Shown here piece after piece: positions 10,092 through 20,610 of a stretch of 64,000 nt of DNA (position 1 is its first letter; each line of letters begins with the position of its first letter). A model generated the notes under the pieces. That model ran no database searches and had not been told where the DNA came from. It saw nothing but the letters and a program-made list of their open reading frames with translations. The translations under genes were made by a program, and so were the position numbers. The stretch comes from Adiantum capillus-veneris (lineage: Eukaryota > Streptophyta > Polypodiopsida > Polypodiales > Pteridaceae), in the NCBI GenBank assembly GCA_014529385.2, contig CM043959.1:65348253-65412252 (forward strand), written 5' to 3'.

Positions 10092-13000
10092 TCAATAAAG
10101 TCCTGTCGTCTTGAGCATCTGCAAATGTGATTCGTATCGTAGGTTGCCGATGGTCAAGGTTGGGCCGAATATTTTGCTTTCGTGGGTGAAAAAGCCGGTG
10201 TAGAAAGCTTCTTCGAATGTTTGCATGTGGAAGCTAGGCAAAAACATAATCCTTTGGTATAGGAGGTGCAACACTTTTGGAGAAGGCTGCAATGAAAGAT
10301 CATACATCATATCAGTCACTGTGTCGGCCGTCGATAGTAGACTCGAGGTCGTGGCTTTATCTGGCGCGAACACTTCAATGCAAGCTAAGAGAGTCCTGCA
10401 GATTTTCTTGAGCATCTGACACGAAAGGTCAGGAGAGCCAGTAAAGAGCTTGATGGTGCCCGTTAGGGTTTTCACCATGTAGGCTTTACCTATTCTCTCT
10501 CCTGCCTTTGGTCCTGGCATCCTGGGATAATTAAGCCAATTTGGCTTCTTTTCTGCAATCTTGCCATGCTCTTTCCAGTTTCTGACTCTTGGCACCGGGC
10601 AGAAGGTTGCATTCTCCCGAATCTCCTTTGGTGCCTCACCAAGTAGATGAGGTAGGTGGGTATTTGTTCAGCCAACCTTTCCTCCATCTAGGTTGTGAAT
10701 CTACTATCTTCTTTGATTGTTCCTCCTTTGTGATGTCGCCTTCGTAAAGAGCGACATACTGCTCCTCCTCTATTCTCTTTTTCGTCTTTAGCACTTCAAA
10801 TTTCATCAAAGGGAAAGGCAGGCTGGGTTGCATCCACTCTTCATGGAGCACTTTTGTGTCTAATCCCTGAAGTCTAATGGAGATGAGGAGTCTCCTCTCC
10901 CATTCCATTTCCGCCTTGGCACTCTCCTCTGCTGACTTTTCTATTTGGTCATGGAGCCTTTGTTCTTCTTCTTCAGAGATTCCTGAAGTCGAGGCCACCT
11001 CTTGAGCTGGGGCTGGATCTTCAATTGTGGTTGCCTCTCCAGTTTCTGGTAGCTCTATGGCTGCTCCACCTGATTCTTCGTTGTGGTGTCTCTGTCTCTC
11101 TTCTTTGTTGCTCTTGTAGATCTTGGAGCTGTTTGCGGAGGGCCTCATTCTCTGTCCTTAGTGTTTGATTTTCTAATGTGAGCCTCTCCTCTGCGGCCAA
11201 TGATCCCTCCGCAATGTGCAACCTTTGCACTTGCTCTAATCTTAGCTCTCTTTGTAAGCTTCGGACCTGGTCTTCCAAAGCTGGTACGAGAGCTCCTTCT
11301 TGTTCGGTTCCTGCTCTGCTAGCTCTAGGGGTAGTCCTGAGTCTAGTGATTGTTCTTTCTTGGAGCTCGACTCTTTCCCTTAGCTCAATGAGCTCATCCT
11401 TGGCTGCCTCCAACTCATCTTCTATCCGCTCCTTTGCTTCCTGTGCACTTGTTACCTCTCTTGAAGCCTCGGCTAGCTGGAGTATCAAGCCGTCTCTCTC
11501 GTTTTCGCGTCATAGAGTGATGCTTTATGACTTTCAGATTCAGTCATAGCATTCTCTAATTTCTCTGCAACTCCGCTTCCCTTTGTTTGGCTGTCTCAAT
11601 CTCTACTTCCTTTGCCTGGATCTTTCTTTGATCTTGCTAGCAGTTCATGCACCATGTGCATGTCTTTTCATCTTCATCTGTCAACTCTAAGCTCTTTCTG
11701 CCACCACCTCCACTGGCTTCGGCTCTTCTAGTACGTTTTGTTCGTCCAGTTTCTCTTCACTTTCTTTTGTACTCTTTGTTTTTTCCTCCGTCCTCTCCGA
11801 TCATCTTGTTTTTGTAGGGTGATCCCATAAACTGCCTCAAGGGCCTCTGCTTCACTGTATCATATCGCTACCAGATCCTCATAATCATTTCTCTTTTGCT
11901 GAACTGGATCTATCTCCTTTTCTTTGGTCTCGGCCTTCGGCTTTTCCAAATCATCTGTGTCCATCTCTATTGTGGTCTCTTCCACAATATTTTTGTCTTC
12001 TTCGGGCTTGGTACATCAGTCATAGAGGGTATCTGTCCTCAGCTTCCTTGGCTTTCCCCTTGTCGGCTTGCCCGTCTTTCTCTTGAGATTTAGTAGACTC
12101 ATCTACTTTCCCTTTCCCCTTGTCGTCCTTTTTCAGCTCAGCTTTTAAAAGCTGTACCTCCTCTTCAGTGTATGGCTCGACAGGTTGCTGCTCCAGTATA
12201 GCCTCTGACTCCTCATAAGCTTTAATATATTGATCGTATTGATCAACATGTGGCCTGGCTGAGCTAGTTCCGACTTTAGTGGGGTCTGGCACCCACTTTT
12301 CTTCAAAGTCACCCTTTAGAGCTCTTTCCGCTCTAAACTGCTCCACTAGTCTTTCCATTCTTGCCACTTTCTGACTTTTGGTTTGCTTGGGAGCAACCTT
12401 CTTCTTTACTTTCTTCATAAGCGGCTCGTCCACCTCCTCTTCAGGTTCTGAAACTATTTCTAGTTTCCGGCGTGCTCTTGTGGACGCCCTCTTGGATACT
12501 TCGGGCTGTTCTTCCTCCTCGTCGGCTTCTCTAAGCCACTCATTCTGGGAGGGAACCTTTGGCCACTGATCTCTAGCTCCAATAGCTTCATAAGCTATTC
12601 TTGTCAGAATTTCCGCTCCTCCTATGTACTTTGGCTTCTCGTTGTGCATGGCAATTACTTGCTCGTGGATGTGTTGAGCGTAATTCACCTCTTTTGGCAT
12701 ATTGCTCTTTAATGCCCATGTGATGGTGGTCGCAATGGCATGGGGTGGTGTCGTATACTTTTGCGGTCTTTTACTGCAAACATGGAGAAACTGGTTGTAC
12801 AGTCGGCAAAGGGTTGCCGCTCTTTGGTCCGCCATATCTCCATAGGTTGCATTCTGTTTCTTGGATCCATAGACCTCTATGGCCTCCCTTCTTTCCCTGA
12901 CAGAGCTCCCTTTGTTGTGCAGCGTCAATGCGTCTGCAATGAGCTGTGGAGTGATCTGTACTTCTACTTTCTCTCCATCCATGGCTGTCAATGTGGCTTT

Positions 13001-13357
13001 CCCATCCTTCTGAATGGATGTTGCCAACTCATACACTCTTCTTGTATCCACACCTGATGGTCTCGAGGTGAAGAAACTGTGCAAGTCTGCCCTTTCCAGG
13101 TACCTGCTGATGTCTTCTGACCTGCTATAATCTACCAATTCCTGTGGGATCATCGGTACATCCACCGCTTGCCCTTGAAGATCTCTGAAAGACCCCTGGT
13201 AGATCTTTATTCCCTCTTTCTCCAATACTGCTTCCTCCACCCAAGTTTTGGTTGGCTTGAGGGTTTCTGCTAGAATGTCAAAGGGTTCCGCTTCTGCAAG
13301 AGCATCTTTGATTGTCGGTCTTTTTCTCTTCGTTGCCGATAACTTGGCGGAATCCAT
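10092..13357 (-). pseudogene. Large extra gene of the gypsy element (coiled coil)
   Basis: The intact first part (12020-13357, 445 aa) starts MDSAKLSATKRKRPTIKD. Its N-terminal 230 residues resemble the domain called putative plant transposon protein (VYELATSIQKDGK...ITPQLIADALTL), then come an Asp/Glu-rich stretch, a Lys-rich segment (MKKVKKKVAPKQTK) and a charged tail. After a poorly readable 500 bases, further minus-strand frames give a long leucine/Glu-rich coiled coil (11021-11488), a second acidic helical piece (10636-11148) and a C-terminal domain (10092-10595) containing WLNYPRMPGPKAGERIGKAY. At least three frameshifts separate these pieces. Its place after pol is where Athila elements carry an env-like ORF, but no signal peptide or membrane span is seen. 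The function is unknown. Confidence 0.6.
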
Positions 13358-13523
13358 GGATCCTGTAACTCCAATTTCAGAAGTTAGCGTCTTTTTAGTA
13401 CTGAAAGCCGAAATGAAGCTTTTAACTATCCAAATGACTTGAAAATTGAAACATGAGCTATTCAGGGCCTAAGGATGCAAGGTAGGTGAAAAAATATGCA
13501 AAATGGGCTCAAAATCATGCTGG

Positions 13524-13547
13524 AGACATCATACGCGTATGATGTCT
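13524..13547. repeat. 24-bp palindrome, copy 1
   Basis: Perfect dyad with half-site AGACATCATACG and centre ACGCGT, followed on the plus strand by TTT. Identical to the copies at 13806, 13941, 14226 and 14509. Confidence 0.95.
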
Positions 13548-13805
13548 TTTGTGTCAAAATGACTTCATATTGGTTGTGCTTGTAGCTGATAGTGTATACA
13601 TGAGTATCATATGCTTGGATTTGAGTTTGGATCCCATTTGGTCAAGTTTTGGCCAGTTTAGTCCAGTTTGGCTCTTGGCAAAATTTTGAAAGGGAATTGG
13701 ATTTTATGATCCAAATTGGATAAAACTTGGTGGTTCACTTTCAAATGGCATGTAGATCACTTCTGTTTGGTGGTTGAAGCCCTGAGGTGCCAAAATCACA
13801 TAGTG

Positions 13806-13829
13806 AGACATCATACGCGTATGATGTCT
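13806..13829. repeat. 24-bp palindrome, copy 2
   Basis: Perfect copy of the AGACATCATACG dyad followed by TTT, 282 bases from copy 1. Confidence 0.95.
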
Positions 13830-13940
13830 TTTAGTGTATTTTTGGACCAAATTTCTCTATAAGCTTGGATTTGGCTTTAGATAGGCTTATTCAGTGGATT
13901 TATGAAGTTTGGATAGATTTTGGACTAAAAATGGCTCTGG

Positions 13941-13964
13941 AGACATCATACGCGTATGATGTCT
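13941..13964. repeat. 24-bp palindrome, copy 3
   Basis: Perfect copy of the dyad followed by TTTT, 135 bases from copy 2. Confidence 0.95.
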
Positions 13965-14225
13965 TTTTCATCAATTTTGCATGGGATTGGTTCTGTGGAC
14001 TCCCCATGTACTAGTGAAGGACTATATCTACTCAAATCTTGGTTTGGACTTGAGTATGTTGGATTTGGGCCAAAAATAGGCTTTAGGTGAAGGATTTTTC
14101 CTCAATTGGGCTAATGGGGTGATCCTCTTGACCAAATGGTTCCAAATTTCATATGTAGCATGTATTAGATATATATAATGGATGTATGATGACAAATGAG
14201 CAGTTTTGGCTCTGTAAGTGCAAAT

Positions 14226-14249
14226 AGACATCATACGCGTATGATGTCT
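14226..14249. repeat. 24-bp palindrome, copy 4
   Basis: Perfect copy of the dyad followed by TTT, 285 bases from copy 3. Confidence 0.95.
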
Positions 14250-14508
14250 TTTGTGTCAAAATGGTGCTTTTTGGTTCCAGATAGCTTGTAGATGTGTTAA
14301 TCAACAATCCTACAAAGTTTCAATGAGTTTGGAGTTATTTTGACAAAATTAGGACCAAAAATCAATTTTATGGCCTACTTTGCGTCTTTTTGGTTTTCCT
14401 TGGGTTTCTAACTCCAATTCTCATGATACTTGGTTCATAGGATGTGATTAACATGTGGAATGAGGCTATGCACTCAAATGTTGAAATGGATGTGAAATTC
14501 ATGCTGTG

Positions 14509-14532
14509 AGACATCATACGCGTATGATGTCT
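14509..14532. repeat. 24-bp palindrome, copy 5
   Basis: Perfect copy of the dyad followed by TTT, 283 bases from copy 4. Confidence 0.95.
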
Positions 14533-16175
14533 TTTCTTGAAATGTTGGTCTTTTTGTGCAAAGAATGCTTTGTGCTAGTGCCCTAAGCCCTGCTAACTAG
14601 TTTTCAACTTAAAAAGTCATCAGTTTAGCTAAAAAGCCCCCTTATAGGCATTTCAGTCTCCGAAGTCGTCTTTTTGCCTTGGAGTTGAATTTCTTCAACT
14701 TTTCTTCTCGAGAGTTGCATTTCCAGCTCATTGGATATGTTGTGAAGCCATCTATTTGGTTGAACTTGACTTTGGCTTCCCGTTCTCCATCTTTCTCCAT
14801 TTGGTTGCCCGAAAGCGTCTTTTTCACCATCGGTAAGTGAATCAGCTTTCTTTTGGGTTTTGCTTGCAAACATAAGTCATCCATGTATATTTGAAGCTGC
14901 TTGTGAAGTTTCATTTCATTCGGTCGTCAATTTCAGCCGTTATGCCAAAATGACGCTTTGTGTGTCCGCAGCCGAATCGGTTGTTCCGACCTACTTTTGG
15001 TGGTCCAAACCTGGAGATACTCCATGGTTGCATTGCCCTCGATGTTGTTAAGCTTCCTGAGAAGTTTTGTGTCGTTTCGACAACTTTTTCCTGTTTGCCT
15101 CTTGCAGGCTCTGTTGACCTAGGGTTTTTTCAGTCGTTCTTTCTCGAGCTTTGAGTGTTAGAAACCCATCTTCTATACTAGGGTAACCCACCTATAAGTT
15201 CTTGCAAGGTTTGGTTAGGCGGTTGTGCCACTACCTAGCATTCTACCGCATTCCCCGTCTGCTCTTGTTTCTTGGTTTTGGTCAGTTTTCGCGACAAAAG
15301 TTAATGATAAGCATCAAAAGCTTATGGCAACGAGTCTACCTCTCATGTCTGGTGTCCTCTGAGCTCTCGTAGCAGTCGTAGAAGGCTGTAGAAGGTTGGA
15401 TGCTCCTGTGTGCTCTTTGCTCTCTCCAAGAAGGTAATAGTGGAAATGAGCTTGAAAGTGAAGTGAAAAATACTTAACTTCGGACTTCCCGGATCACTTG
15501 TTACCAAATTTGACATGTGCTCCTATCTCGTCGTGAAATGCACTTTAGGATTTGAAATTTCTCAATTTGGACTCCGTTTGACCTGTTTCTGAGAAATCTG
15601 TCCACTTTGCCAAAATTCTGTCATTTCGGGCTTTCCGCAACTTTTCCAGAATTGTACTCAATTTTTACCATGGGTTGCCCTTGTCATTAGGATCATCACC
15701 ATCTATTCTTTTCTTTTTTTTGATCTCGTTTCACCTGCTTTTTTATTTTTCTTTTACTTTTATTAAGAAAATCATAAAAAATAAAGGAAAATAGCAAATT
15801 GAAGCCAAAAAATTCCAAACATACACAATAAATAGCTGGTAACCCTGTGTATATGAATATACACTTATTTGTGATTTCTGGACTTGGATTACCACTTTTT
15901 TCCACTTTTTAGCTCCAAACACACTCTTATTTAGTGATATTTACACGTCTAGAGACCCAAATTCATCATTTGATCTCTTCTTGTTGCAAAACAAGGTATA
16001 TAAGGGCATAAATATTATCAATATCCGCAATCAAACATAAAAATTGCAAAATCATGTAAGACACTGCCCTTGTAATATAATTTTTGTTTTTCTTTGTTTT
16101 TGGCGCTTGTAGCTGCTTTGTAACTCCTGTATACCTGTATACCTCCCCCCCTCCTAGTCTGAGTCCTCCGGACGA

Positions 16176-17481
16176 CTATGAAGTGTCTGTGGGCGAAGCA
16201 TTGTAGTTGTTTTGGTCATAAGTTCCCAATGCAATTGTAGAGCGATGATACAACAGTCTTTCCAATAAAGCTGCTCTTTGTTTGATTGAAGGATTGGTGG
16301 TCGGGTTTTGGGTTGGTTTTGGCACTTCGGTAGTAGAATCAGTAGATGGATTCTTCTTTACCTTGTTGTTCTTTTTTACAATCCAAATCTGCTTCCGCTT
16401 GCTTGTGCTTGCCACAAACTCTTTGCGACCCAAACCTGCTTTGTTCTTTGTGTTGATTTCCTCGCCTTGAAATACCTAGGAGTTTCCGTTGATTGTACTG
16501 AAGGGAGTTCCTGTTTACAAATCTTGGGATCCAAATTTGCTTGCTATAGCTTTGTGCCGTCATGAACTTCTTTGGAATCCAGATCTGTTTCACTGTCCTT
16601 GATTGTCTGGAATCACTCTGTTGTCTGGTATTGAAGACTCTGTTTTCCACCTTTGTGTTCTCTGGCACAACCTTTTTTGGTCTCCATACCAACTTTGACT
16701 CCGTTTTTTCCCAAGGTTGAGCTGTTATATTATTGCTTGTCTTCCTTATCCACTGTTGAGAATTCCTCGTCGAAGAGTAATCCGGTTGTATAGAAACTTT
16801 TGGTTGCCATTGCTTCTTCTTTTTCTCTGGTTGTTGTTTACCTTTGTCTTTGGATTCTTCCTTTGGAGTTGGCTCTGCTCCTTTGGTGAACTTAACTGAT
16901 TGACTTTCACCTTCGTATTTGATAAGCACTGATTTAGAACTCCAGTCAATCATTGCATTGTATTGCTTCTGCCATGGTTGTCCTAGCAATAATGGATGTT
17001 GTGTAGCTTGGTCTTCAACCACGTAAAACATATGAGGATACACATACTGGTTAATCTGTATATGTAAAACTGTGCATCCGACAGTTTTGATTGAATTCTC
17101 AGAGTAACTCTTTAACTCTTGCTTGGCAGTTTGTAGTTTAGTGTCATTTGTCAATTGTCTATACAAACTGAGTGAAAGTAGGTTAGTTTGAGCTCCTGAA
17201 TCCAATAGTGCTCTGGCTTTGATTTGGTTGGTTCCTACTTTGCATTCAATGATGGGTTCTTCTTTGTCATTATCCATTTCTGTTATACTGACTGCGTTTA
17301 TTCGTATTGCTCCTTCATTGCGCTGTTTCTGACGCAGTAGTCTTCTTTTCTCCATTCTTTCCTTCGCCTCGGCTTGCGCTTCCTCCACAATCTTTTTCTT
17401 TTCTGGACACGCAGCTTTTCTTGATGTATTTTGAGAAGCATGTCTTGGGTTAGCGGCAAAAGATACTTTTTCACTCTGCAT
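16176..17481 (-). pseudogene. Second retropepsin gene downstream of integrase
   Basis: The frame from 17481 overlaps the integrase frame by 184 bases. Residues 25-60 are a charged helix. Residues 77-190 form a retropepsin-like domain with active site ALLDSGAQTNLLS (Asp94) and a late LLLGQPWQKQYNAMIDW block (the usual ILGRPW motif). The rest is a basic, Gln/Lys-rich tail with recurring Trp motifs: WQPK (225), WIRK (244), WRPK (266), WIPK (301) and WIPR (317), plus WIVKK after a frameshift at about 16440. The C-terminal 85 residues (16176-16433) are in another frame. A second aspartic protease at this place is unusual. It might process the extra gene product or be a non-catalytic binding domain. 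Confidence 0.75.
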
Positions 17482-19262
17482 CCACTAATCCAATTGGGCA
17501 TTTCTTCTCCGTCTAATGTAGCAAGCTTGACGGCTCCACTTGGTGATAGATCTTTAATCACCAGAGGTCCCATCCCTCGCTTTTTAAGCTTCTTAGCATG
17601 CTGTTTCAGAGTGTAAACTAGGACATAGTCCCCAACCTTAAACTCTTTAGTCCGCACATGCTTATCAAAAAATTCCTTTTGTCGCCTTTTTTGAGCGTAG
17701 ATAGAAGCTACTGCTTTTAGGCGAAGCTCGTCTAGCTTTTCCAGGTCATCTATTCTATCAGAAAGCTCGTGCCCTGTCCACTCTAGATCCTTAGCCACCC
17801 TTAAGGTTGAAATCAAGAATTCTATTGGTAAGATAGCATTTAGCCCAAAAACCATGTTATATGGGGTCGTTCCTATTGATGTTTTATATGCTACCCTATA
17901 TGCCCATAATGTTGAATGCAACTTCTGGTCCCAGTCAGTTCTCGACTCAGATACAATCTTCGTGAGGACCGTGCATATGGTTTTGTTTGTTGCTTCAGCT
18001 TGTCCGTTTGCTTGTGGATGATACGGGGCTGATTTCCTATGGATTACCATGAATTCATCTAGAAGGATCTTTATCACTTCATTTATAAAATGTGTGCCTC
18101 GATCACTCACAATTTCTATTGGCAATCCATATCGTACAAAGACGTATTCATATAGAAATTGTGCCGTGGTCCTGGCATCTGCTTTTTGAGTTGCCTTTGC
18201 TTCGACCCACTTTGTTAGATAGTCTGTAGCCACAACGATGTATTGTGCATGAGTCTTATATGCAGGAGGTGAAATGGGTCCGACATAATCAATCCCCCAT
18301 TTTGCAAAAGCTCTTGCCCCCATCATTGGTCTAAGCGGCATATCATCTCTTTTAAGTGGTACTTTGGTCCGCTGACAGTCATCACACCGTTTAACGTATT
18401 CCTCAGCGTCCATATGTAATGTTGGCCACCATATTCCTGCGGCTAAGACAAGTTTTGCTGTCTTATCACCTGAGAAATGGCCTCCACCTACTCCTCCATG
18501 AGCTTGCTCCAGGATTATCACATACTCAGACTCTGATGCGCAAATCCTAAGCTGGTTGTCTTTACCTCTCTTATAGAGTTGATCTCCTATTAAAGCGTAA
18601 TCTCTAGCTTCTGTCTCTACAGATTTCTGACGAGCTTTTGACGTTCCTTCTGGGAAAGTTCTATTTGTGAGATATTCAACAATATACTGACTCCATTCTG
18701 GAGCGATCATTATCTGATATAATGTCGAATACTCTGCTGGCGGTTTTGATGAACATACAATACATACAGTGACATATTCATGTACGCTTTCTTTCATTCC
18801 TGGCCAATAGACTCCCAATTGTAACAAATTCCTATATGTGTTCCTTCTTGAACAATGAAATGCACATTCCTGAACATGTGCTTCGCGCAGATATATATTA
18901 TATTCCTCAGGATTGATGCATAGTCGTAAAACATGATCATTTCCCAATTGATACAACCTTCCTGCAACCAATTGAAGATTCTTGGATTGCTGAATAGCAA
19001 TATGTTTCTGGTTGTATTCTCTTCTATCGAACTCTCCTCCATAGGTTAATAGGTTAACGACATTTTGAGACCACTTCGGTATCATTTCTATGTTGAACAA
19101 GTACGCGTCTGGCATGTCGTCATCTACTCCTATAGGGTCTTCTCCATTCGTCAATCGCGAAAGATGATCAGCTCTAAGATGTGTTTTTCCTTTCTTTACT
19201 ACTACCGTGAAGTCGAATTCCAGTAAGATAATGAACCATCTCACTATTCTCCGGTATTGCAT
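17298..19262 (-). CDS. Gypsy integrase with two H2C2 zinc fingers
   Basis: 654-residue frame starting inside pol (the Met is not a real start). After the end of RNase H (HLRADHLSRL) there are two homologous 110-residue units: residues 64-175 with H129, H136, C167, C170, and residues 190-300 with H255, H262, C293, C296. The fingers have identical H-x6-H-x30-C-x2-C spacing and a period of 126 residues. The integrase core follows with Asp325 (WGIDYVGP), Asp387 (IVSDRGTHF) and Glu423 (NGQAEATNK), a D,D35E arrangement. A GPY-like C-terminal module (VGDYVLVYT...KKRGMGPLVIKDL) and a very basic tail end the frame. No chromodomain is present. The core appears intact, but the frame is cut off from RT by a frameshift. 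Confidence 0.9.
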   Translation of the reverse strand: MQYRRIVRWFIILLEFDFTVVVKKGKTHLRADHLSRLTNGEDPIGVDDDMPDAYLFNIEMIPKWSQNVVNLLTYGGEFDRREYNQKHIAIQQSKNLQLVAGRLYQLGNDHVLRLCINPEEYNIYLREAHVQECAFHCSRRNTYRNLLQLGVYWPGMKESVHEYVTVCIVCSSKPPAEYSTLYQIMIAPEWSQYIVEYLTNRTFPEGTSKARQKSVETEARDYALIGDQLYKRGKDNQLRICASESEYVIILEQAHGGVGGGHFSGDKTAKLVLAAGIWWPTLHMDAEEYVKRCDDCQRTKVPLKRDDMPLRPMMGARAFAKWGIDYVGPISPPAYKTHAQYIVVATDYLTKWVEAKATQKADARTTAQFLYEYVFVRYGLPIEIVSDRGTHFINEVIKILLDEFMVIHRKSAPYHPQANGQAEATNKTICTVLTKIVSESRTDWDQKLHSTLWAYRVAYKTSIGTTPYNMVFGLNAILPIEFLISTLRVAKDLEWTGHELSDRIDDLEKLDELRLKAVASIYAQKRRQKEFFDKHVRTKEFKVGDYVLVYTLKQHAKKLKKRGMGPLVIKDLSPSGAVKLATLDGEEMPNWISGCRVKKYLLPLTQDMLLKIHQEKLRVQKRKRLWRKRKPRRRKEWRKEDYCVRNSAMKEQYE

Positions 19263-20610
19263 GGTTTATTCACTAGGTAGAGCAAGGCTTGGTGATCCGT
19301 AAAAAACACAAACTTGTTGGCTAGAAGATAATGCCGAAATTTCTTCACAGCATATATCATTCCTAATCCTTCTCGCTCTGTTGTGGTGTAATTCTTCTCT
19401 GCATTGTTGAGCTGTCGACTGGCGTAACAGATAGGAAAATCCATGTTTCCTTCTTCTGGCTGAGCCAGAATGCATCCTATTGCATATGCCGAAGCATCTA
19501 TATGCACATGGAATATCTTCTCCCAATCTGGTGATTTCAAGACTGGAGCAGTAATGAGTGCCTCTTTCAATTTCTTGAATGATTCCTCACACTCCTCTGT
19601 CCATTCAAAGTTCACTATTAGCCTGTAAAGTGGTTGGCCTATTATAGCGTACATGTAAATGAATCGTCTATAATATCGCAATGTCCCATAAAGCTCTGTA
19701 CTTGTTTCGCATTGGTTGGTCTAGGCATATCCACTATAACTTTTATCTTCTCTAAATCCGTGGATATTCCGTTTTGTGAGACAATATGTCCCAGAATTCT
19801 GCCCTGTCGGACCATAAACACACATTTCTCAGGATTGAGACAAATGCGATATGTCCTACATTTCTCAAATACTTTTCTTAGGTGTTCTAGATGCTCATCT
19901 CTCAGAAGAGAATGTACACATAAGTCATCCATGTATATTTCTAGAAACAACCTTAAGTATTCTTTGAAAGCATGCGTCATCAGCCTCTGGAAGGTTGCGG
20001 GAGCATTGGTTAGACCAAAAGGCATAACCCGATAAGCATAAATTCCCCCACTCCGTTGCAAAAGCTGTTTTATGTTGATCTTCCAGTGCTATGGCTAGCT
20101 GGTTATATCCTGAAAAACCATCAAGAAAGGAGTATGCTGTTTTCCCTGATACACGCTCTAGAACATGATCAGTTATCGGCAGGGGATAATTGTCCCTGAT
20201 TGTTGCAGCATTCACTTTCTTTAAGTTGACACACACTCGGAGTTTTCCGTTCTTCTTGGGTACTACCACAATCGGAGATACCCAATCGGTGTGTTCAATC
20301 TCGTATATGAATTCAGCTTCCATTAGCTTATCTATCTCTTCTTTGATTCGCTTAGCAAACGTATCATTATATGTGTATGGTCTCTGTCTGCTAGGCTTTG
20401 CGTCTTGTTTCAGTGGGATTGTGTGTTGGCATATCGATGGGTCAACTCCCTTTAAGTCCTTATAAGACCATGCAAACACATCCCTATACTCTCTGAGAAG
20501 ACTCAAAAGTCTCTCTTCCTCGCCTGGAGACAAATCTGTGGCTATGTACACCGGTCTAGGTGTCTCACCTGGAGCTGCTAAATCAACTTTTTTTGCATCC
20601 TCCGGTCCGT
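19244..20610 (-). pseudogene. Gypsy reverse transcriptase and RNase H, frameshifted
   Basis: Three consecutive minus-strand frames hold the enzyme. 19925-20551 gives the entry motif FAWSYKDLKGVDP, WVSPIVVVPKKNGKLRVCV and the SFLDGFSGYNQ block. 19642-20061 gives YRVMPFGLTNAPATFQRLM and the catalytic IYMDDLC. 19244-19681 gives RNase H with VHIDASAYAIG, TTEREGLG and TDHQALLYL. Frameshifts lie near 20055 (next to a G-run), 19660 and 19255. All catalytic Asp residues checked by eye are kept. There is no second, archaeal-type RNase H, unlike in the tandem elements at 49.7-64 kb. Confidence 0.9.

Larger units (their letters stand above)
13358..16170 (-). other. Gypsy non-coding region with palindromes
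   Basis: About 2.8 kb between the extra gene and the second retropepsin gene has no supportable ORF. Its first 1.2 kb contains five perfect copies of a 24-bp palindrome set in loosely similar T/G-rich spacer text. The part from 15700 to 16100 is AT-rich. At 14871-14892 there is a 22-base exact match to the RT active-site codons at 19919-19940. Confidence 0.7.

Noticed and set aside
13524-14532. CRISPR-like array of repeats at regular spacing
   Set aside because: Repeats are perfect palindromes, spacers are 110-260 bp and related in style, and the host is a plant. There are no cas genes.
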